Under the pieces are notes generated by a model. The model was given only the letters and a program-made list of their open reading frames with translations, was not told the origin of the DNA and did no database searches. The position numbers and the translations under genes were made by a program. Of a stretch of 64,000 nucleotides of DNA, positions 44,760 through 53,170 are shown in pieces (within the stretch, counting starts at the first letter, position 1; each line of letters starts with the position of its first letter). Origin of the DNA: G963667675 sp964291545 (GTDB taxonomy: Bacteria; Chloroflexota; Dehalococcoidia; Lucifugimonadales; UBA3495); assembly GCA_964291545.2 (NCBI GenBank), contig OZ219861.1, positions 248,001 to 312,000 on the forward strand. Direction: 5' to 3'.

Positions 44760-45311
44760 CTACGACCCAGTAAGTACGATCTCTGAATTGATTCGATTGC
44801 GCAGAGATCTCAACCTTGAAGCAGTGCTGCCGTCCAACAGCCGGTCTCCAATCTGGACCACCATCCCACCCAGGATGGATTCATCGACGTCGGCTGAAAG
44901 GACCACTTCCTTACGCACCAAATTGGACACGAACCTGGAGATACGGTCCAACTCCTCTTGCTCCAGAGGGACTGCTGAAGTAACTTGGACCCGTTGCCGC
45001 CCCAGGTGCTGATCCAGAAGTTCGACGTAAGCGGCCCGCAGGTCCGCAATCACATCCACCAGGCCCCTGGTTACCAGCAGATTGACCACGTTGCGAATGG
45101 CCGGTTCGGTCTGCCCCAGTACGGAGTCAACCGCCTTTACTTTGTCTGCGGCGGGCACGCCGGCATGCTTCAGCAAGGCCTTGAACTCATCGTCCTGAAG
45201 CACGCCCTCGACCAACTCCAACTCCGCAGCCCACTGGTCGAGCCTGTCTCGTTCCAAGCCCAACTCGAATACCGCCTGGGCGTAACGCTTTGCCGAAACA
45301 TTACCCGCCAT
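44760..45311 (-). CDS. atpH: ATP synthase delta subunit (OSCP)
   Basis: A 183-residue peripheral-stalk subunit with the N-terminal six-helix domain (SAKRYAQAVFELGLERDRLDQWAAELELV) and the C-terminal strand region VPLEQEELDRISRFVSNLVRKEVVLSADVDESILGGMVVQIGDRLLDGS, both diagnostic. Starts six bases after atpF. Confidence 0.95.
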   Translation of the reverse strand: MAGNVSAKRYAQAVFELGLERDRLDQWAAELELVEGVLQDDEFKALLKHAGVPAADKVKAVDSVLGQTEPAIRNVVNLLVTRGLVDVIADLRAAYVELLDQHLGRQRVQVTSAVPLEQEELDRISRFVSNLVRKEVVLSADVDESILGGMVVQIGDRLLDGSTASRLRSLRNRINSEIVLTGS

Positions 45312-45317
45312 TGGCCC

Positions 45318-45908
45318 TTAACCCCTCGGCGCTCCAGAGGCCTGTTCCCCCTCCTCCAACACCTGGGTTATCAGGTCTCGATGGGCCTGCCGGTCCAAAG
45401 AGCGTCCGATCACCCGCTCCGCCGCAGTAATGGCCAGGTCGCCGAAGTTGGCGCGGACCTCTTCGATTGCCGAGTCGCGCTCTCGTTGTATGTCAGACCG
45501 GGCCCTTGCCACGAAGGCCTCGGCTTCCTGCCTGGCCCGGTCCATTTCTTCCGCCCGGTAGCGGTCTGCGGCTTCCCGAGCCGTGTCCATCAGACGCTGG
45601 CCCTCTCTGCGCGCCTCGTTCAGTTGCTCCTCTATGGCTTCCCTGGAGGTGGCAGCTTCATCCCGCGCCCGGTCGGCGGCTTCCAAGCTCTCCCTAATCC
45701 GGTCCGAACGCTGGTCCAAAAGCCGGAGCAGGGGCTTGTAGGCGAATATACTCAGTATGCCCAGCAGGATGACGAAGTTAATCAGGTATGCGATAAGGCT
45801 GGGGAGGTTAATCCCCAGATCGGTTATACCCAATAGTACGGCCCCATCCGCCGGGAGTGATATCAAGTTCAAGAATTGACCTCCGAGCTCCGTCGCCGAT
45901 GCGTCCAA
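45318..45908 (-). CDS. atpF: ATP synthase b subunit
   Basis: A 196-residue stator subunit. One membrane helix near 33-55 (LPSLIAYLINFVILLGILSIFAYKPLL) and a long, charged coiled coil to the C-terminus. The N-terminus has about 30 extra residues before the helix compared with E. coli b. A single b gene is present, so it is a homodimer rather than a b/b' pair. Confidence 0.95.
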   Translation of the reverse strand: MDASATELGGQFLNLISLPADGAVLLGITDLGINLPSLIAYLINFVILLGILSIFAYKPLLRLLDQRSDRIRESLEAADRARDEAATSREAIEEQLNEARREGQRLMDTAREAADRYRAEEMDRARQEAEAFVARARSDIQRERDSAIEEVRANFGDLAITAAERVIGRSLDRQAHRDLITQVLEEGEQASGAPRG

Positions 45909-45930
45909 TACACCTGCGGCTCTGGAATAG

Positions 45931-46197
45931 TCAGACCACGAACAATAGGATTACCGCTACGATCAGCGAGTAGATGCCCAGGGCTTCGGCGAAGGCAATT
46001 GCCAAGATCATGTTGGTGGTGACCGCCCCCGCAGCTTCAGGATTGCGTCCTATGGCGCCCATGGCCCCAAAGCCCAGGATTCCGATGCCGATACCGGGGC
46101 CGAGCACTCCCAGCCCTATAGCGATACTAGCGCCGATGTATTTGCCAAGCTCTGCGAACTTCTCCGCACCCGTAGCCTGCAATAAGACCAGATCCAT
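45931..46197 (-). CDS. atpE: ATP synthase c subunit
   Basis: An 88-residue two-helix hairpin forming the rotor ring. Polar loop GRNPEAAG near 50; ion-binding Glu in AIAFAEALGIYSLI near 70. The first helix lacks the Gln and the Ser/Thr of sodium-binding rings, so proton coupling is expected. Confidence 0.97.
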   Translation of the reverse strand: MDLVLLQATGAEKFAELGKYIGASIAIGLGVLGPGIGIGILGFGAMGAIGRNPEAAGAVTTNMILAIAFAEALGIYSLIVAVILLFVV

Positions 46198-46272
46198 GAC
46201 CGATTATCCTCCTACTACGTATCTATCCTGACCGACTGCTCAGTCTTTCGCGTCCCTCGACGCAAGATCCAC

Positions 46273-47232
46273 TTAGTGCTGCTCGTGGCTTACCGCCACG
46301 GAGAGGAATACCACCGTAAGGCTGGCGAAAATGACCGCTTGGATCAAGCCCACCAGCAGCTCCAGGCCAAACACGAATTGGGTTGCCACGAAGGGCACGA
46401 GGAAGGTTATCATCACCACCAGGATTTCCCCGGCAGTCATATTTCCGAACAACCTGAAAGTGAAACTGACGGTCCGGACCAGTTCGCTGATTCCCTCCAA
46501 GAGCCCGACGAAGACATTGATCAGCCCCGAGGGTCTGCCTCGCAAGAGATTTCCGAAAGCGAAGAACTTCTTAAAATAGCCCATCCCGTGGGTGCGAAGT
46601 CCCCAATACTCCACAAAGGCGAAGGACACCAGGGCCAGGGCCAAGGGCATGTTCAGGTCGGTCCCGGCCGACTTGAGCAGGTGTGCTTTCAAGTGGCCGT
46701 CGTAAATGACGCCGATGAACTGGTAAAAGGGCAGCAGCGCCATCCAGGCGTTGAACAGCACAAACAAGAAAATTGTGGTAACTATGGGAAACGCCCGGCG
46801 GGCCATCTCGGGCCCCAACACCGTGGAACAGAACCCCAACATCCCTTCGAACAGCGCTTCTACAAACCCCTGTAATCTTCCGGGGATTAGACTGCTCTTT
46901 CTCGCCGCCAGAACGAAGAACACCACTATGACAGCGGTGGTCAGCCAAGCGGAAAGCAGAGTGTTGGTTACAGCAAACTTGGTGGGGCTAAGCGGAGAAG
47001 CGTGAGGCTTTTCGCCGTGTTCCAGGGGCTCGGTCAGGCCCAGATGCTCGTCGCGGACCGAAGCGGGAAAGACCGGCTGGGGCGCCAGGTGGATTTCCGG
47101 CTCGTCCAGCAGTTTGTCGGTGCCCAGTATGGCCGAACCGACTGCGCCGTAAGCGAACCCTACCACCAGGAGGACTACCAGTCCCAACCCGGAGGCAAAT
47201 AGCAATCTCTTGGCCAAGGCGCCCGACGGCAC
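46273..47232 (-). CDS. atpB: ATP synthase a subunit
   Basis: A 319-residue membrane stator channel. The essential Arg lies in SFTFRLFGNMTAGEILV. Helices 1 and 2 flank an extracytoplasmic segment of about 60 residues (LGTDKLLDEPEIHLAPQPV...), longer than in E. coli. It begins with a GTG that shares one base with the stop of the preceding atpI-like gene (TAGTG), so translation is probably coupled. Confidence 0.95.
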   Translation of the reverse strand: MPSGALAKRLLFASGLGLVVLLVVGFAYGAVGSAILGTDKLLDEPEIHLAPQPVFPASVRDEHLGLTEPLEHGEKPHASPLSPTKFAVTNTLLSAWLTTAVIVVFFVLAARKSSLIPGRLQGFVEALFEGMLGFCSTVLGPEMARRAFPIVTTIFLFVLFNAWMALLPFYQFIGVIYDGHLKAHLLKSAGTDLNMPLALALVSFAFVEYWGLRTHGMGYFKKFFAFGNLLRGRPSGLINVFVGLLEGISELVRTVSFTFRLFGNMTAGEILVVMITFLVPFVATQFVFGLELLVGLIQAVIFASLTVVFLSVAVSHEQH

Positions 47233-47474
47233 TAACGTTTGCCCCCCTTTTCTGAAGGGTCCCGGCGTCTAGCCCTGTCTAGCAGGGGCTGCGCCAGCTT
47301 GTAGACACCCCAGAATGCGCAGATAGGACCCAGCACCATGCCCACCACCGTAAATACAGGCGAGGTTCCGGCCAGCTTATCCAGCCCCAACCCTCCGAGG
47401 ACGCCAAGAACGATGCAAGCTGCTACGTACCAGCCAAGTCCCGTGAGGCTCAGGGTCAAAGCCCACCAGTTCAT
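47232..47474 (-). CDS. atpI: AtpI/AtpZ-like small ATP synthase protein
   Basis: An 80-residue protein with two hydrophobic helices (LTGLGWYVAACIVLGVLGGLGLDKL and SPVFTVVGMVLGPICAFWGVYKLA) and a basic tail, in the AtpI/AtpZ position before atpB. Such proteins help c-ring assembly or magnesium/calcium supply. I chose ATG 47474 because the operon's -10 covers an upstream GTG at 47504, and transcription would start after that GTG. Confidence 0.8.
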   Translation of the reverse strand: MNWWALTLSLTGLGWYVAACIVLGVLGGLGLDKLAGTSPVFTVVGMVLGPICAFWGVYKLAQPLLDRARRRDPSEKGGKR

Positions 47475-47494
47475 GCCCAGGCCAAACCTCGTGA

Positions 47495-47523
47495 ATATTA
47501 TCACTAAGTATTTGGGAAGTCAA
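47495..47523 (-). promoter_or_regulatory. Promoter of the ATP synthase operon
   Basis: Minus strand TTGACT (47518-47523), 17-base spacer, TAATAT (47495-47500). Predicted start about 47488, only ~14 bases before the atpI ATG and followed by GAGG at 47487-47490. Confidence 0.7.
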
Positions 47524-47563
47524 TTTGTGTCTATCGTGCCCGGCTTGTAACCGTTCCACTGAA

Positions 47564-47592
47564 AGGCCCCGGTTGAACCATAGCCGGGGCCT
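47564..47592 (-). terminator. Hairpin between the bifunctional-nuclease gene and atpI
   Basis: AGGCCCCGG (47564-47572) pairs with CCGGGGCCT (47584-47592), nine perfect pairs, 11-base loop. No T tract. A second small hairpin TAACGG/CCGTTA (47608-47625) contains the stop codon of the upstream gene. Together they probably end its transcript. Confidence 0.55.
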
Positions 47593-47622
47593 GAACCGCG
47601 CAATGAATAACGGTTTTTGCCG

Positions 47623-48183
47623 TTAGCCTTTGGGCCTGTCTTTCCCGAAATCTTCCAGGTCCAGGGAGCCTATGAAATCGGTGAATGCGGACATTCGCCG
47701 TAGCTCTTCTTCCTTCACCTCGGCAGGCTTCTCGGTAACGGAGTCCTCTTGGTCATCGGCAGTAATGGGCTTTCCGGTCTCTTTGTCCAAGAGGATTCCG
47801 GCCTTGTCCAGCACTGATTCATCGGCATAGATGGGCACCTGGGCCCGAACCGCCAAGGCCACGGCGTCGCTGGGCCGGCAGTCTATGTCGGTAGTGGAAC
47901 CGTTGGTCTGGATCGCTATTTTGGCGTAGAAGGTGTCGTTCTGGAGGTCACTGACCAGAATGTGCTGCACCGAGCCGCCAAGGGTGTCGATGATTGTGCG
48001 GAGAAGGTCATGGGTCAAGGGACGGGGCACTGACAGGTCCTGCAGCTTCACCGCAATGGCGTCTGCCTCGGCCGGACCAATCCATATGGGAAGAAACCGG
48101 TCCGCATCCTTCTCTTTCAGAAACACGACCCGCTGGTAGTTCATTGGGCTGACGCGAATGCTATGGATGGTCATCTCTTGCAT
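47623..48183 (-). CDS. Bifunctional nuclease family (BFN/DUF151) protein
   Basis: A 186-residue protein of the BFN domain family. N-terminal core MTIHSIRVSPMNYQRVVFLKEKDADRFLPIWIGPAEADAIAVKL, middle RPLTHDLLRTIIDTLGG and DCRPSDAVALAVRAQVPIYADESVLDKAG match fully; a UVR-like tail region is replaced by an acidic stretch. Plant homologues show DNase/RNase activity; the bacterial role is unclear. GGAGG precedes the ATG. Confidence 0.9.
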   Translation of the reverse strand: MQEMTIHSIRVSPMNYQRVVFLKEKDADRFLPIWIGPAEADAIAVKLQDLSVPRPLTHDLLRTIIDTLGGSVQHILVSDLQNDTFYAKIAIQTNGSTTDIDCRPSDAVALAVRAQVPIYADESVLDKAGILLDKETGKPITADDQEDSVTEKPAEVKEEELRRMSAFTDFIGSLDLEDFGKDRPKG

Positions 48184-48220
48184 TCAGACTGCCTCCGTCT
48201 TCACCCCGGCGTCTGCCGGA

Positions 48221-48250
48221 ATTGTATGCTTAGCAAAATTTCAATGTCAA
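48221..48250 (-). promoter_or_regulatory. Promoter of the BFN gene
   Basis: Minus strand TTGACA (48245-48250), 18-base spacer, TACAAT (48221-48226), predicted start about 30 bases before the ATG at 48183. Confidence 0.7.
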
Positions 48251-49034
48251 CCCACTTGACCATCTACGGTAGCTTTGGCCTCAACCTAGGTCAGAGGGCC
48301 TCTAGACGGGTCCGGCCCGGACAGGTGGGTTCGGTTGGGCCCTCGTAATGGGTATGTCAATGAAGTAGAGTCCGCCTCCACCATGGAACTATGCCGTTTG
48401 TTGACGGAGGTCTACGAACCGCCGGCTGGTGCATGCAACGGCATTGGGTCACGCAGACCGGCAAGCCGATTGGGAGGTAATAAAGCGGCTGCAATCGTTT
48501 GAACCTTGGCGACGTTGACCAAGGGTTTGGGCATGCGCCCGGGCCTCTGAAACAATAGGAAGGGCCCGCACCTCTCATCGGTGCGGGCCCTTCCTATTTG
48601 CGGGACGTTTATAAGCGCAACGGCAGCTGAAATTGGCGGCTGTGTTGGCGGTATAGCCCGGCAGCCGGGCCCAAGGCGATGGGCATGAATCAAACTAACC
48701 CGGCGGCTTGGCCTGGGCAGAAACTGCAAACCGAGGAATATATGGCTAGCGCAGGCAGGATTGCGGGCCCGCACCTGCGAAAGGTGAACGCCGCTTGGCG
48801 ACCCCCGAGTGACTACGCGCCCAGGTGGGAGGTCAATCCCCAGTCCGAACGCAAGTCGGGACTAGTGGAGCGCCAGCCGCAGGAAGCGCCTAAAGAGTCA
48901 CCGCTCAGAAGGCTTGGTCGTTGTGCCGCACCACCCCTCAGGGGTCGGTTCAGGGCTGACAGCAAGGAGCCACTGTCGGCGAGGGACGGTCGGCGACTCG
49001 TCCCTCAACCGGCTAGTATGGTTCCTGGCTGGAG
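48251..49034. other. ~780-base stretch without a convincing gene
   Basis: Open frames here (for example 48679-49038 plus and 48412-48774 minus) look arginine/proline-rich and match nothing I know. The region holds a 19-bp hairpin (48554-48598) and a second copy of its arm, GGGCCCGCACCT, at 48765-48776. A structured RNA between 48360 and 48600 is possible: GGTCT near 48409 can pair with AGACC near 48455. I could not match RNase P, tmRNA, SRP, 6S, cobalamin or T-box signatures. Confidence 0.5.
48554..48598. terminator. 19-bp perfect hairpin, terminator-like on both strands
   Basis: AATAGGAAGGGCCCGCACC (48554-48572) pairs perfectly with its complement at 48580-48598 around a seven-base loop. 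Short T-containing tails lie on each side (CCTATTTG on plus, CCTATTGTTT on minus). It ends a transcript of unknown origin. Confidence 0.7.
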
Positions 49035-49550
49035 CTAGTCGGCGGCGGAGTAGCTGCCGTTCAGGTTGGCCGAAGCATGTCCGGACAGGACATCTATGCC
49101 TTTTCGGACCGACCCAGTTATGGACGCCAGTTCTTTCTCCAAAGCCCTAAGGCTGCGGAGAGCGTAGGCGTCGGCCTCGGTGCGACGATTGGTCGCCTCG
49201 GCCTCGGAGTTCTCCAGAACCCGGGCGGCACGCTGCTCGGCTTCCTTCAAGGTTTCCTCGGCGCGGTTCTCGGCCAGTGCGATAATCTCGTTCTGGTCCA
49301 CGCGCTGCCGGTAGTCGTCCTCTGCCTTGGATTTCGTGTGGCGTGCTTCCGCGTGGGCCTGGCTGATGATGTAGTCCTTGCTGGACAATACTTCTTCAGC
49401 CGACTTGATCTCCTGAGGAACGGCCAGGCGCAACTGGTCGACAAGCTCCAAAGCCTTGGTCTTGTCAATCCTGACATTCCCACTCATCGGAACAGCCTTG
49501 CTGGTCTCGATTAGGGTCTCCAACCTATCGATTATGTTGATGATGTCCAT
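49035..49550 (-). CDS. Coiled-coil protein, DivIVA/ATPase-stalk-like
   Basis: A 171-residue, highly charged helical protein beginning MDIINIIDRLETLIETSKAVPMSGNVRIDKTKALELVDQLRLAVPQEI, with a long coiled coil from about 55 to 150 (KSKAEDDYRQRVDQNEIIALAENRAEETL...). It resembles the small helical proteins that Firmicutes and Chloroflexi encode next to coaD; annotated variously as ATPase or DivIVA-like. Function unknown, perhaps scaffold or septum-related. The ATG has AGGAGG seven bases upstream. It follows coaD on the same strand. Confidence 0.8.
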   Translation of the reverse strand: MDIINIIDRLETLIETSKAVPMSGNVRIDKTKALELVDQLRLAVPQEIKSAEEVLSSKDYIISQAHAEARHTKSKAEDDYRQRVDQNEIIALAENRAEETLKEAEQRAARVLENSEAEATNRRTEADAYALRSLRALEKELASITGSVRKGIDVLSGHASANLNGSYSAAD

Positions 49551-49578
49551 CGGCTTCCCTCCTACCCGGTCCCTTTCT

Positions 49579-50066
49579 TTACGAGACCGGCAACCCAAAT
49601 TTTGTATAGACCGCGTCCGCCACGTTCGGCGGGACCATGGCAGTTATGTCTCCTCCGAGACGGGCTACCTCCTTGAGCAAACTGGAGCTTACGAACATGT
49701 TCTCCAACGAGGTCATAAAGAAGACCATGTCCAATTCCGGGACTAGCCTGCGGTTCATGAAGGCCATGTCGAACTCGTATTCGAAATCAGACCCGCTGCG
49801 CAGGCCCCGTATTATCACTTGTGCTTGCACTTGCTGGGCGAACCTGACTACCAGCCATCGAACTTTGTCACCTCTACGTTGGGAAGGTGCTGCGCCGCTT
49901 GGGTGAATAGGGCGACCCGTTCATCGGCGTCGAAGAGCAGATTCTTGGAGGGCAAGCTATATACTGCTACGATGACCTTGTCGAACAGGGCGCTGGCGCG
50001 GCTGACGACGTCGATATGACCCACTGAGACCGGGTCGAAGCTTCCTGGATAGACTCCGGTCACCAT
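49579..50066 (-). CDS. coaD: Phosphopantetheine adenylyltransferase, frameshifted
   Basis: CoaD makes dephospho-CoA from phosphopantetheine and ATP, and is normally essential. The first frame (from 50066) reads YPGSFDPVSVGHIDVV...NVEVTKFDGW and stops at 49848. The second frame holds the rest: LVVRFAQQVQAQVIIRGLRSGSDFEYEFDMAFMNRRL...SSSLLKEVARLGG. One C seems missing near 49853 (GGCTGG for GGCCTGG). With it the protein is 162 residues, the family norm. The 488-base span is one short of whole codons. Almost certainly a sequencing or assembly error. It sits two bases after the rsmD stop, a common pairing. Confidence 0.88.
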
Positions 50067-50068
50067 CG

Positions 50069-50620
50069 TCAGTCTTCTTGTTGATAGAATTCCACTACGT
50101 TGTCTCCATATCTACGTAAGCGGACCCGGCTCAATGGACCGTACTGGGGGCGAAGCTCAGAGAACCTTGAGTGCCCAACCACCACCATCCCTCCGGCCTT
50201 CAGTAGTTTAGGGTTCCCAGCCATATTCTCCAGGAGCTGGTCCAATCCCTCCATTGCGTAGGGGGGGTCCAACAGCATCACGCTGTACCCGCCTTCCAGG
50301 GTATTCAAGCACCTGGTGACGTCGGAGCACAGGACGCGGGCGATAGAACTGAAACCGGTGGCTTCCAGATTCGACCGGATTGCCTGGCACTGACGGCGGT
50401 CCCGCTCCACGAAGTCCGCCCACGCCGCCCCCCTACTCAGGGCTTCTATTCCCAAAGCGCCGGAGCCTGCAAAGAGGTCCAGCACCCGACCCTGTTGGTA
50501 CAACTCCTCATGGAGAATGTTAAAGACCGCTGCCCGAACGCGTCCGGTAGTGGACCGCGTGCCGGCGGTAACAGGCCCTTTGAGATGTATCCCTTTAGCC
50601 TTCCCACCGACAACTTGCAT
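50069..50620 (-). CDS. rsmD: 16S rRNA (guanine966-N2)-methyltransferase RsmD
   Basis: A 183-residue SAM-dependent methyltransferase. Motifs: MQVVGGKAKGIHLKGP and RSTTGRVRAAVFNIL at the N-terminus, DLFAGSGALGIEALSRGA near 47-65 for SAM, and the catalytic DPPYA near 123. It methylates the 30S subunit during assembly. Heads the rsmD-coaD-coiled-coil group on the minus strand. No strong ribosome site was seen. Confidence 0.93.
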   Translation of the reverse strand: MQVVGGKAKGIHLKGPVTAGTRSTTGRVRAAVFNILHEELYQQGRVLDLFAGSGALGIEALSRGAAWADFVERDRRQCQAIRSNLEATGFSSIARVLCSDVTRCLNTLEGGYSVMLLDPPYAMEGLDQLLENMAGNPKLLKAGGMVVVGHSRFSELRPQYGPLSRVRLRRYGDNVVEFYQQED

Positions 50621-50722
50621 TGGGCTAGCAAGGCCGAATTATTACATAATGTCAAGTCATTTCCCAAGAAAAAGTAAGGTCGGTTTGGGGCATTTTGCGG
50701 TCCAGCGCTCCGGCGGTTTCGT

Positions 50723-50751
50723 TTGACCCTCATAGGTGGCTGTGCTAACAT
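50723..50751 (+). promoter_or_regulatory. Promoter of ribF/tyrS
   Basis: TTGACC (50723-50728), 17-base spacer, TAACAT (50746-50751), leader about 88 bases. No FMN riboswitch motif is visible in the leader. Confidence 0.6.
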
Positions 50752-50845
50752 CCTGGCCAATTCAGGCGTAATTGCACGGGCATGTCCACCACAGGAGCAG
50801 CTAAAATAGACTGGTGACTACGGCGCCAAAGGAATCAGAACCCGA

Positions 50846-51784
50846 ATGAACTTTCACCAGTTGCTTGCAGAGACCACTCCGGACAGGGAAACGGTGGTCA
50901 CCGTCGGTGTTTTCGATGGCGTCCACCTTGGCCACTGCCACCTGCTGAAGCGGCTGGTGCAACTGTCGAGGCCAGACCTGCAGCCGACAGTCCTCACCTT
51001 TAGCAACCATCCCGTAACCGTGCTCCGCCCCGGTACGCAAGTCAGCTACCTTACTTCTCCTCAACAAAAGACCAGCTTGCTAAAAGACCAGGGAGTGGAA
51101 CTGGTAATCAGCCTTGAATTTACACAAGATCTTGCTCAAGTCAGCGCCAAGGACTTTGCAAAAGCGCTGGTAGAACTACTGGGTATGCGGGGTCTGGTGT
51201 TAGGCCCGGATGCCGCCATAGGCCGCGACCGCGAGGGGACTTTAAGCTTCCTAAGCAAGGTGGGCGCGGAATTGGGGTTCTGGGTCGAATCGGTGGAGCC
51301 GCTGGCTTTCGACGGGACTGTGGTGAAGAGCCGCAGCATCAGAGAGGGTCTCAGCCGAGGCGAGGTGGCATCGTGCGCCAAGCTGCTCAACCGCAACTAT
51401 TCTCTGAAAGGCCAGGTAGTAGAGGGAGACCGCCGCGGCACAGAATTGGGTTTCCCAACTGCCAACTTGCAACTCGACGGCGAAATCATACTTCCAGGCG
51501 ACGGAATCTACGCCACCTGGGCTTTCGTCGACGGAGAGCGACTTCCCTCCGCAACAAGCATCGGCGTAAGGCCCACCTTCGGCTTGTCCAAGAGGTTGAT
51601 GGAAGTCCACGTCATGGACTTTGACCGGGACATCTACGGTCAACCCATGTGCGTCGAGTTTGCCAGCAAGCTCAGGGACCAGGAGACGTTCCAGAGCGCC
51701 GAGGACCTGGTGCAACAGATCAACAAAGACGTGGCCGACTCGCGGCGAGTCCTTGCCGAAGACCGAGGCGCGCACGTTGCTTGA
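50846..51784 (+). CDS. ribF: Bifunctional riboflavin kinase/FAD synthetase
   Basis: A 312-residue enzyme making FMN and FAD from riboflavin. N-terminal nucleotidyltransferase with GVFDGVHLGH near 22-31 and VKSRSIREGLSRG near 155; C-terminal kinase with DRRGTELGFPTANL near 190-205 and GVRPTFG. No flavin riboswitch. It overlaps tyrS by eight bases. Confidence 0.95.
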   Translation: MNFHQLLAETTPDRETVVTVGVFDGVHLGHCHLLKRLVQLSRPDLQPTVLTFSNHPVTVLRPGTQVSYLTSPQQKTSLLKDQGVELVISLEFTQDLAQVSAKDFAKALVELLGMRGLVLGPDAAIGRDREGTLSFLSKVGAELGFWVESVEPLAFDGTVVKSRSIREGLSRGEVASCAKLLNRNYSLKGQVVEGDRRGTELGFPTANLQLDGEIILPGDGIYATWAFVDGERLPSATSIGVRPTFGLSKRLMEVHVMDFDRDIYGQPMCVEFASKLRDQETFQSAEDLVQQINKDVADSRRVLAEDRGAHVA

Positions 51785-53015
51785 CCAAGCCACCGTAGAA
51801 AAGATCACCCAGAGAGGGGTGCGGGAGATTATCTTCCTGGAAGACTTCGTGCGGATGCTCCAGGGGAATACCCCTCTGCGCCTGAAAATGGGGTTCGACC
51901 CCAGCCGGCCGGACATTCACTTAGGCCACGTGGTGGGCCTTCGCAAGCTTCGGCAGCTTCAGGACCTGGGTCACAAGGTTATATTGATAGTTGGAGATTG
52001 GACAGCTCAGATAGGCGACCCTAGCGGCCAATCGGCCACCAGGCCATTGCTGACCCACGAAGACGTGGCGGCCAACGCCGAGTCATATCTGCGCCAGTTC
52101 TTCAAGGTGGTGGACCCCGACCGCACCCAAGTTGTCTGGCAAAGCGAGTGGTACGGCAATTTCAGCCTGGAGGACGTGATTCGCCTGACCAGCAAGTTCA
52201 CAGTAGCCCAGTTCTTGGAACGCGATGACTTTGCCCAGCGGTTCAGCGGCCACAGGCCCATCGCCATTACCGAGCTTTTGTACCCCCTGCTCCAGGCCTA
52301 CGATTCCGTAGCTATTCAATCTGACGTTGAATTTGGGGGCACTGATCAGAAATTCAACCTTCTGGTGGGCCGGGAGCTCCAGACCATCGTGGGACAGCCA
52401 CCGCAGCAGTGTTTCTTGATGCCGATCCTGGTGGGGACCGACGGCGCCATGAAGATGAGCAAGAGCCTGGACAACTACGTTGCCCTGGAAGATCCTGCCA
52501 ACGACATGTTTGGCAAGTTGATGTCGCTCCCCGACGAGCTGATCCTTCCGTACTTCGAATATCTGACGGACATCTCAGAAGACGACCTTTCTGCTGCGGC
52601 CGGGGACCTTTCATCCGAATCCGTGAACCCAATGAACCTGAAAAAGCTGCTGGCGGCAGATATCACTGAACAGTTTCACGGTAGCGAGGCGGCAACCGCA
52701 GCCCAGGAGCAGTTCGAGCAAGTGGTCCAGAAGAGGGGGCTGCCCGATGAAATGCCGGAGCTGTCGCTGGGCGACCTCTGCCAACAGGCAAGCACACCCG
52801 ATGGCGCCGTTCGAGCTGATCGACTGCTGGCGGCCGCGGGGCTGGCTTCCAGCAATAGCGAGGCTAAACGGCTCTTGAACGAGGGAGCCATAGAACTAAT
52901 CTCCCCGTCCGGCGAACTCCAAAAGCTGTCGGCGGCCTATCCGGTATCCAATTTGCGTCCGGGAGACGTCATCAAGAGGGGCGCCCGTCAATTCGTCCGG
53001 CTGGTGGAGCGCTAG
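51777..53015 (+). CDS. tyrS: Tyrosyl-tRNA synthetase
   Basis: A 412-residue class I synthetase that charges tRNA-Tyr. HIGH-type motif HLGHVVG in DPSRPDIHLGH near 42-50, KMSKS in MKMSKSLDNY near 225, and an S4 RNA-binding domain at the C-terminus (LASSNSEAKRLLNEGAIEL). The likely start is a TTG at 51777 inside the end of ribF, with GAGG upstream; no ATG gives the family start. The short first loop and HLGH variant place it with the TyrRZ-type branch. Confidence 0.93.
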   Translation: MLDQATVEKITQRGVREIIFLEDFVRMLQGNTPLRLKMGFDPSRPDIHLGHVVGLRKLRQLQDLGHKVILIVGDWTAQIGDPSGQSATRPLLTHEDVAANAESYLRQFFKVVDPDRTQVVWQSEWYGNFSLEDVIRLTSKFTVAQFLERDDFAQRFSGHRPIAITELLYPLLQAYDSVAIQSDVEFGGTDQKFNLLVGRELQTIVGQPPQQCFLMPILVGTDGAMKMSKSLDNYVALEDPANDMFGKLMSLPDELILPYFEYLTDISEDDLSAAAGDLSSESVNPMNLKKLLAADITEQFHGSEAATAAQEQFEQVVQKRGLPDEMPELSLGDLCQQASTPDGAVRADRLLAAAGLASSNSEAKRLLNEGAIELISPSGELQKLSAAYPVSNLRPGDVIKRGARQFVRLVER

Positions 53016-53170
53016 CGGCAAGCGCTGCGCGCTAGGTATAGCTCCCCGCAGGACTGCAGATCCAACGCAGTCTTGTCAGTTTGAACTCGCAAGCCCCGAA
53101 GCCTGGCGGTGCGACGCTTAATGCCTGCAGAAACCATCGGTAGCTCCACAACCCATTGGCGAGGCCTCAG

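Noticed and set aside
48940..49034. Sequence with AGCCACTGTCGGCGAGG resembling a cobalamin riboswitch box
   Set aside because: Other conserved elements and the expected order are missing, and no B12-related gene follows.
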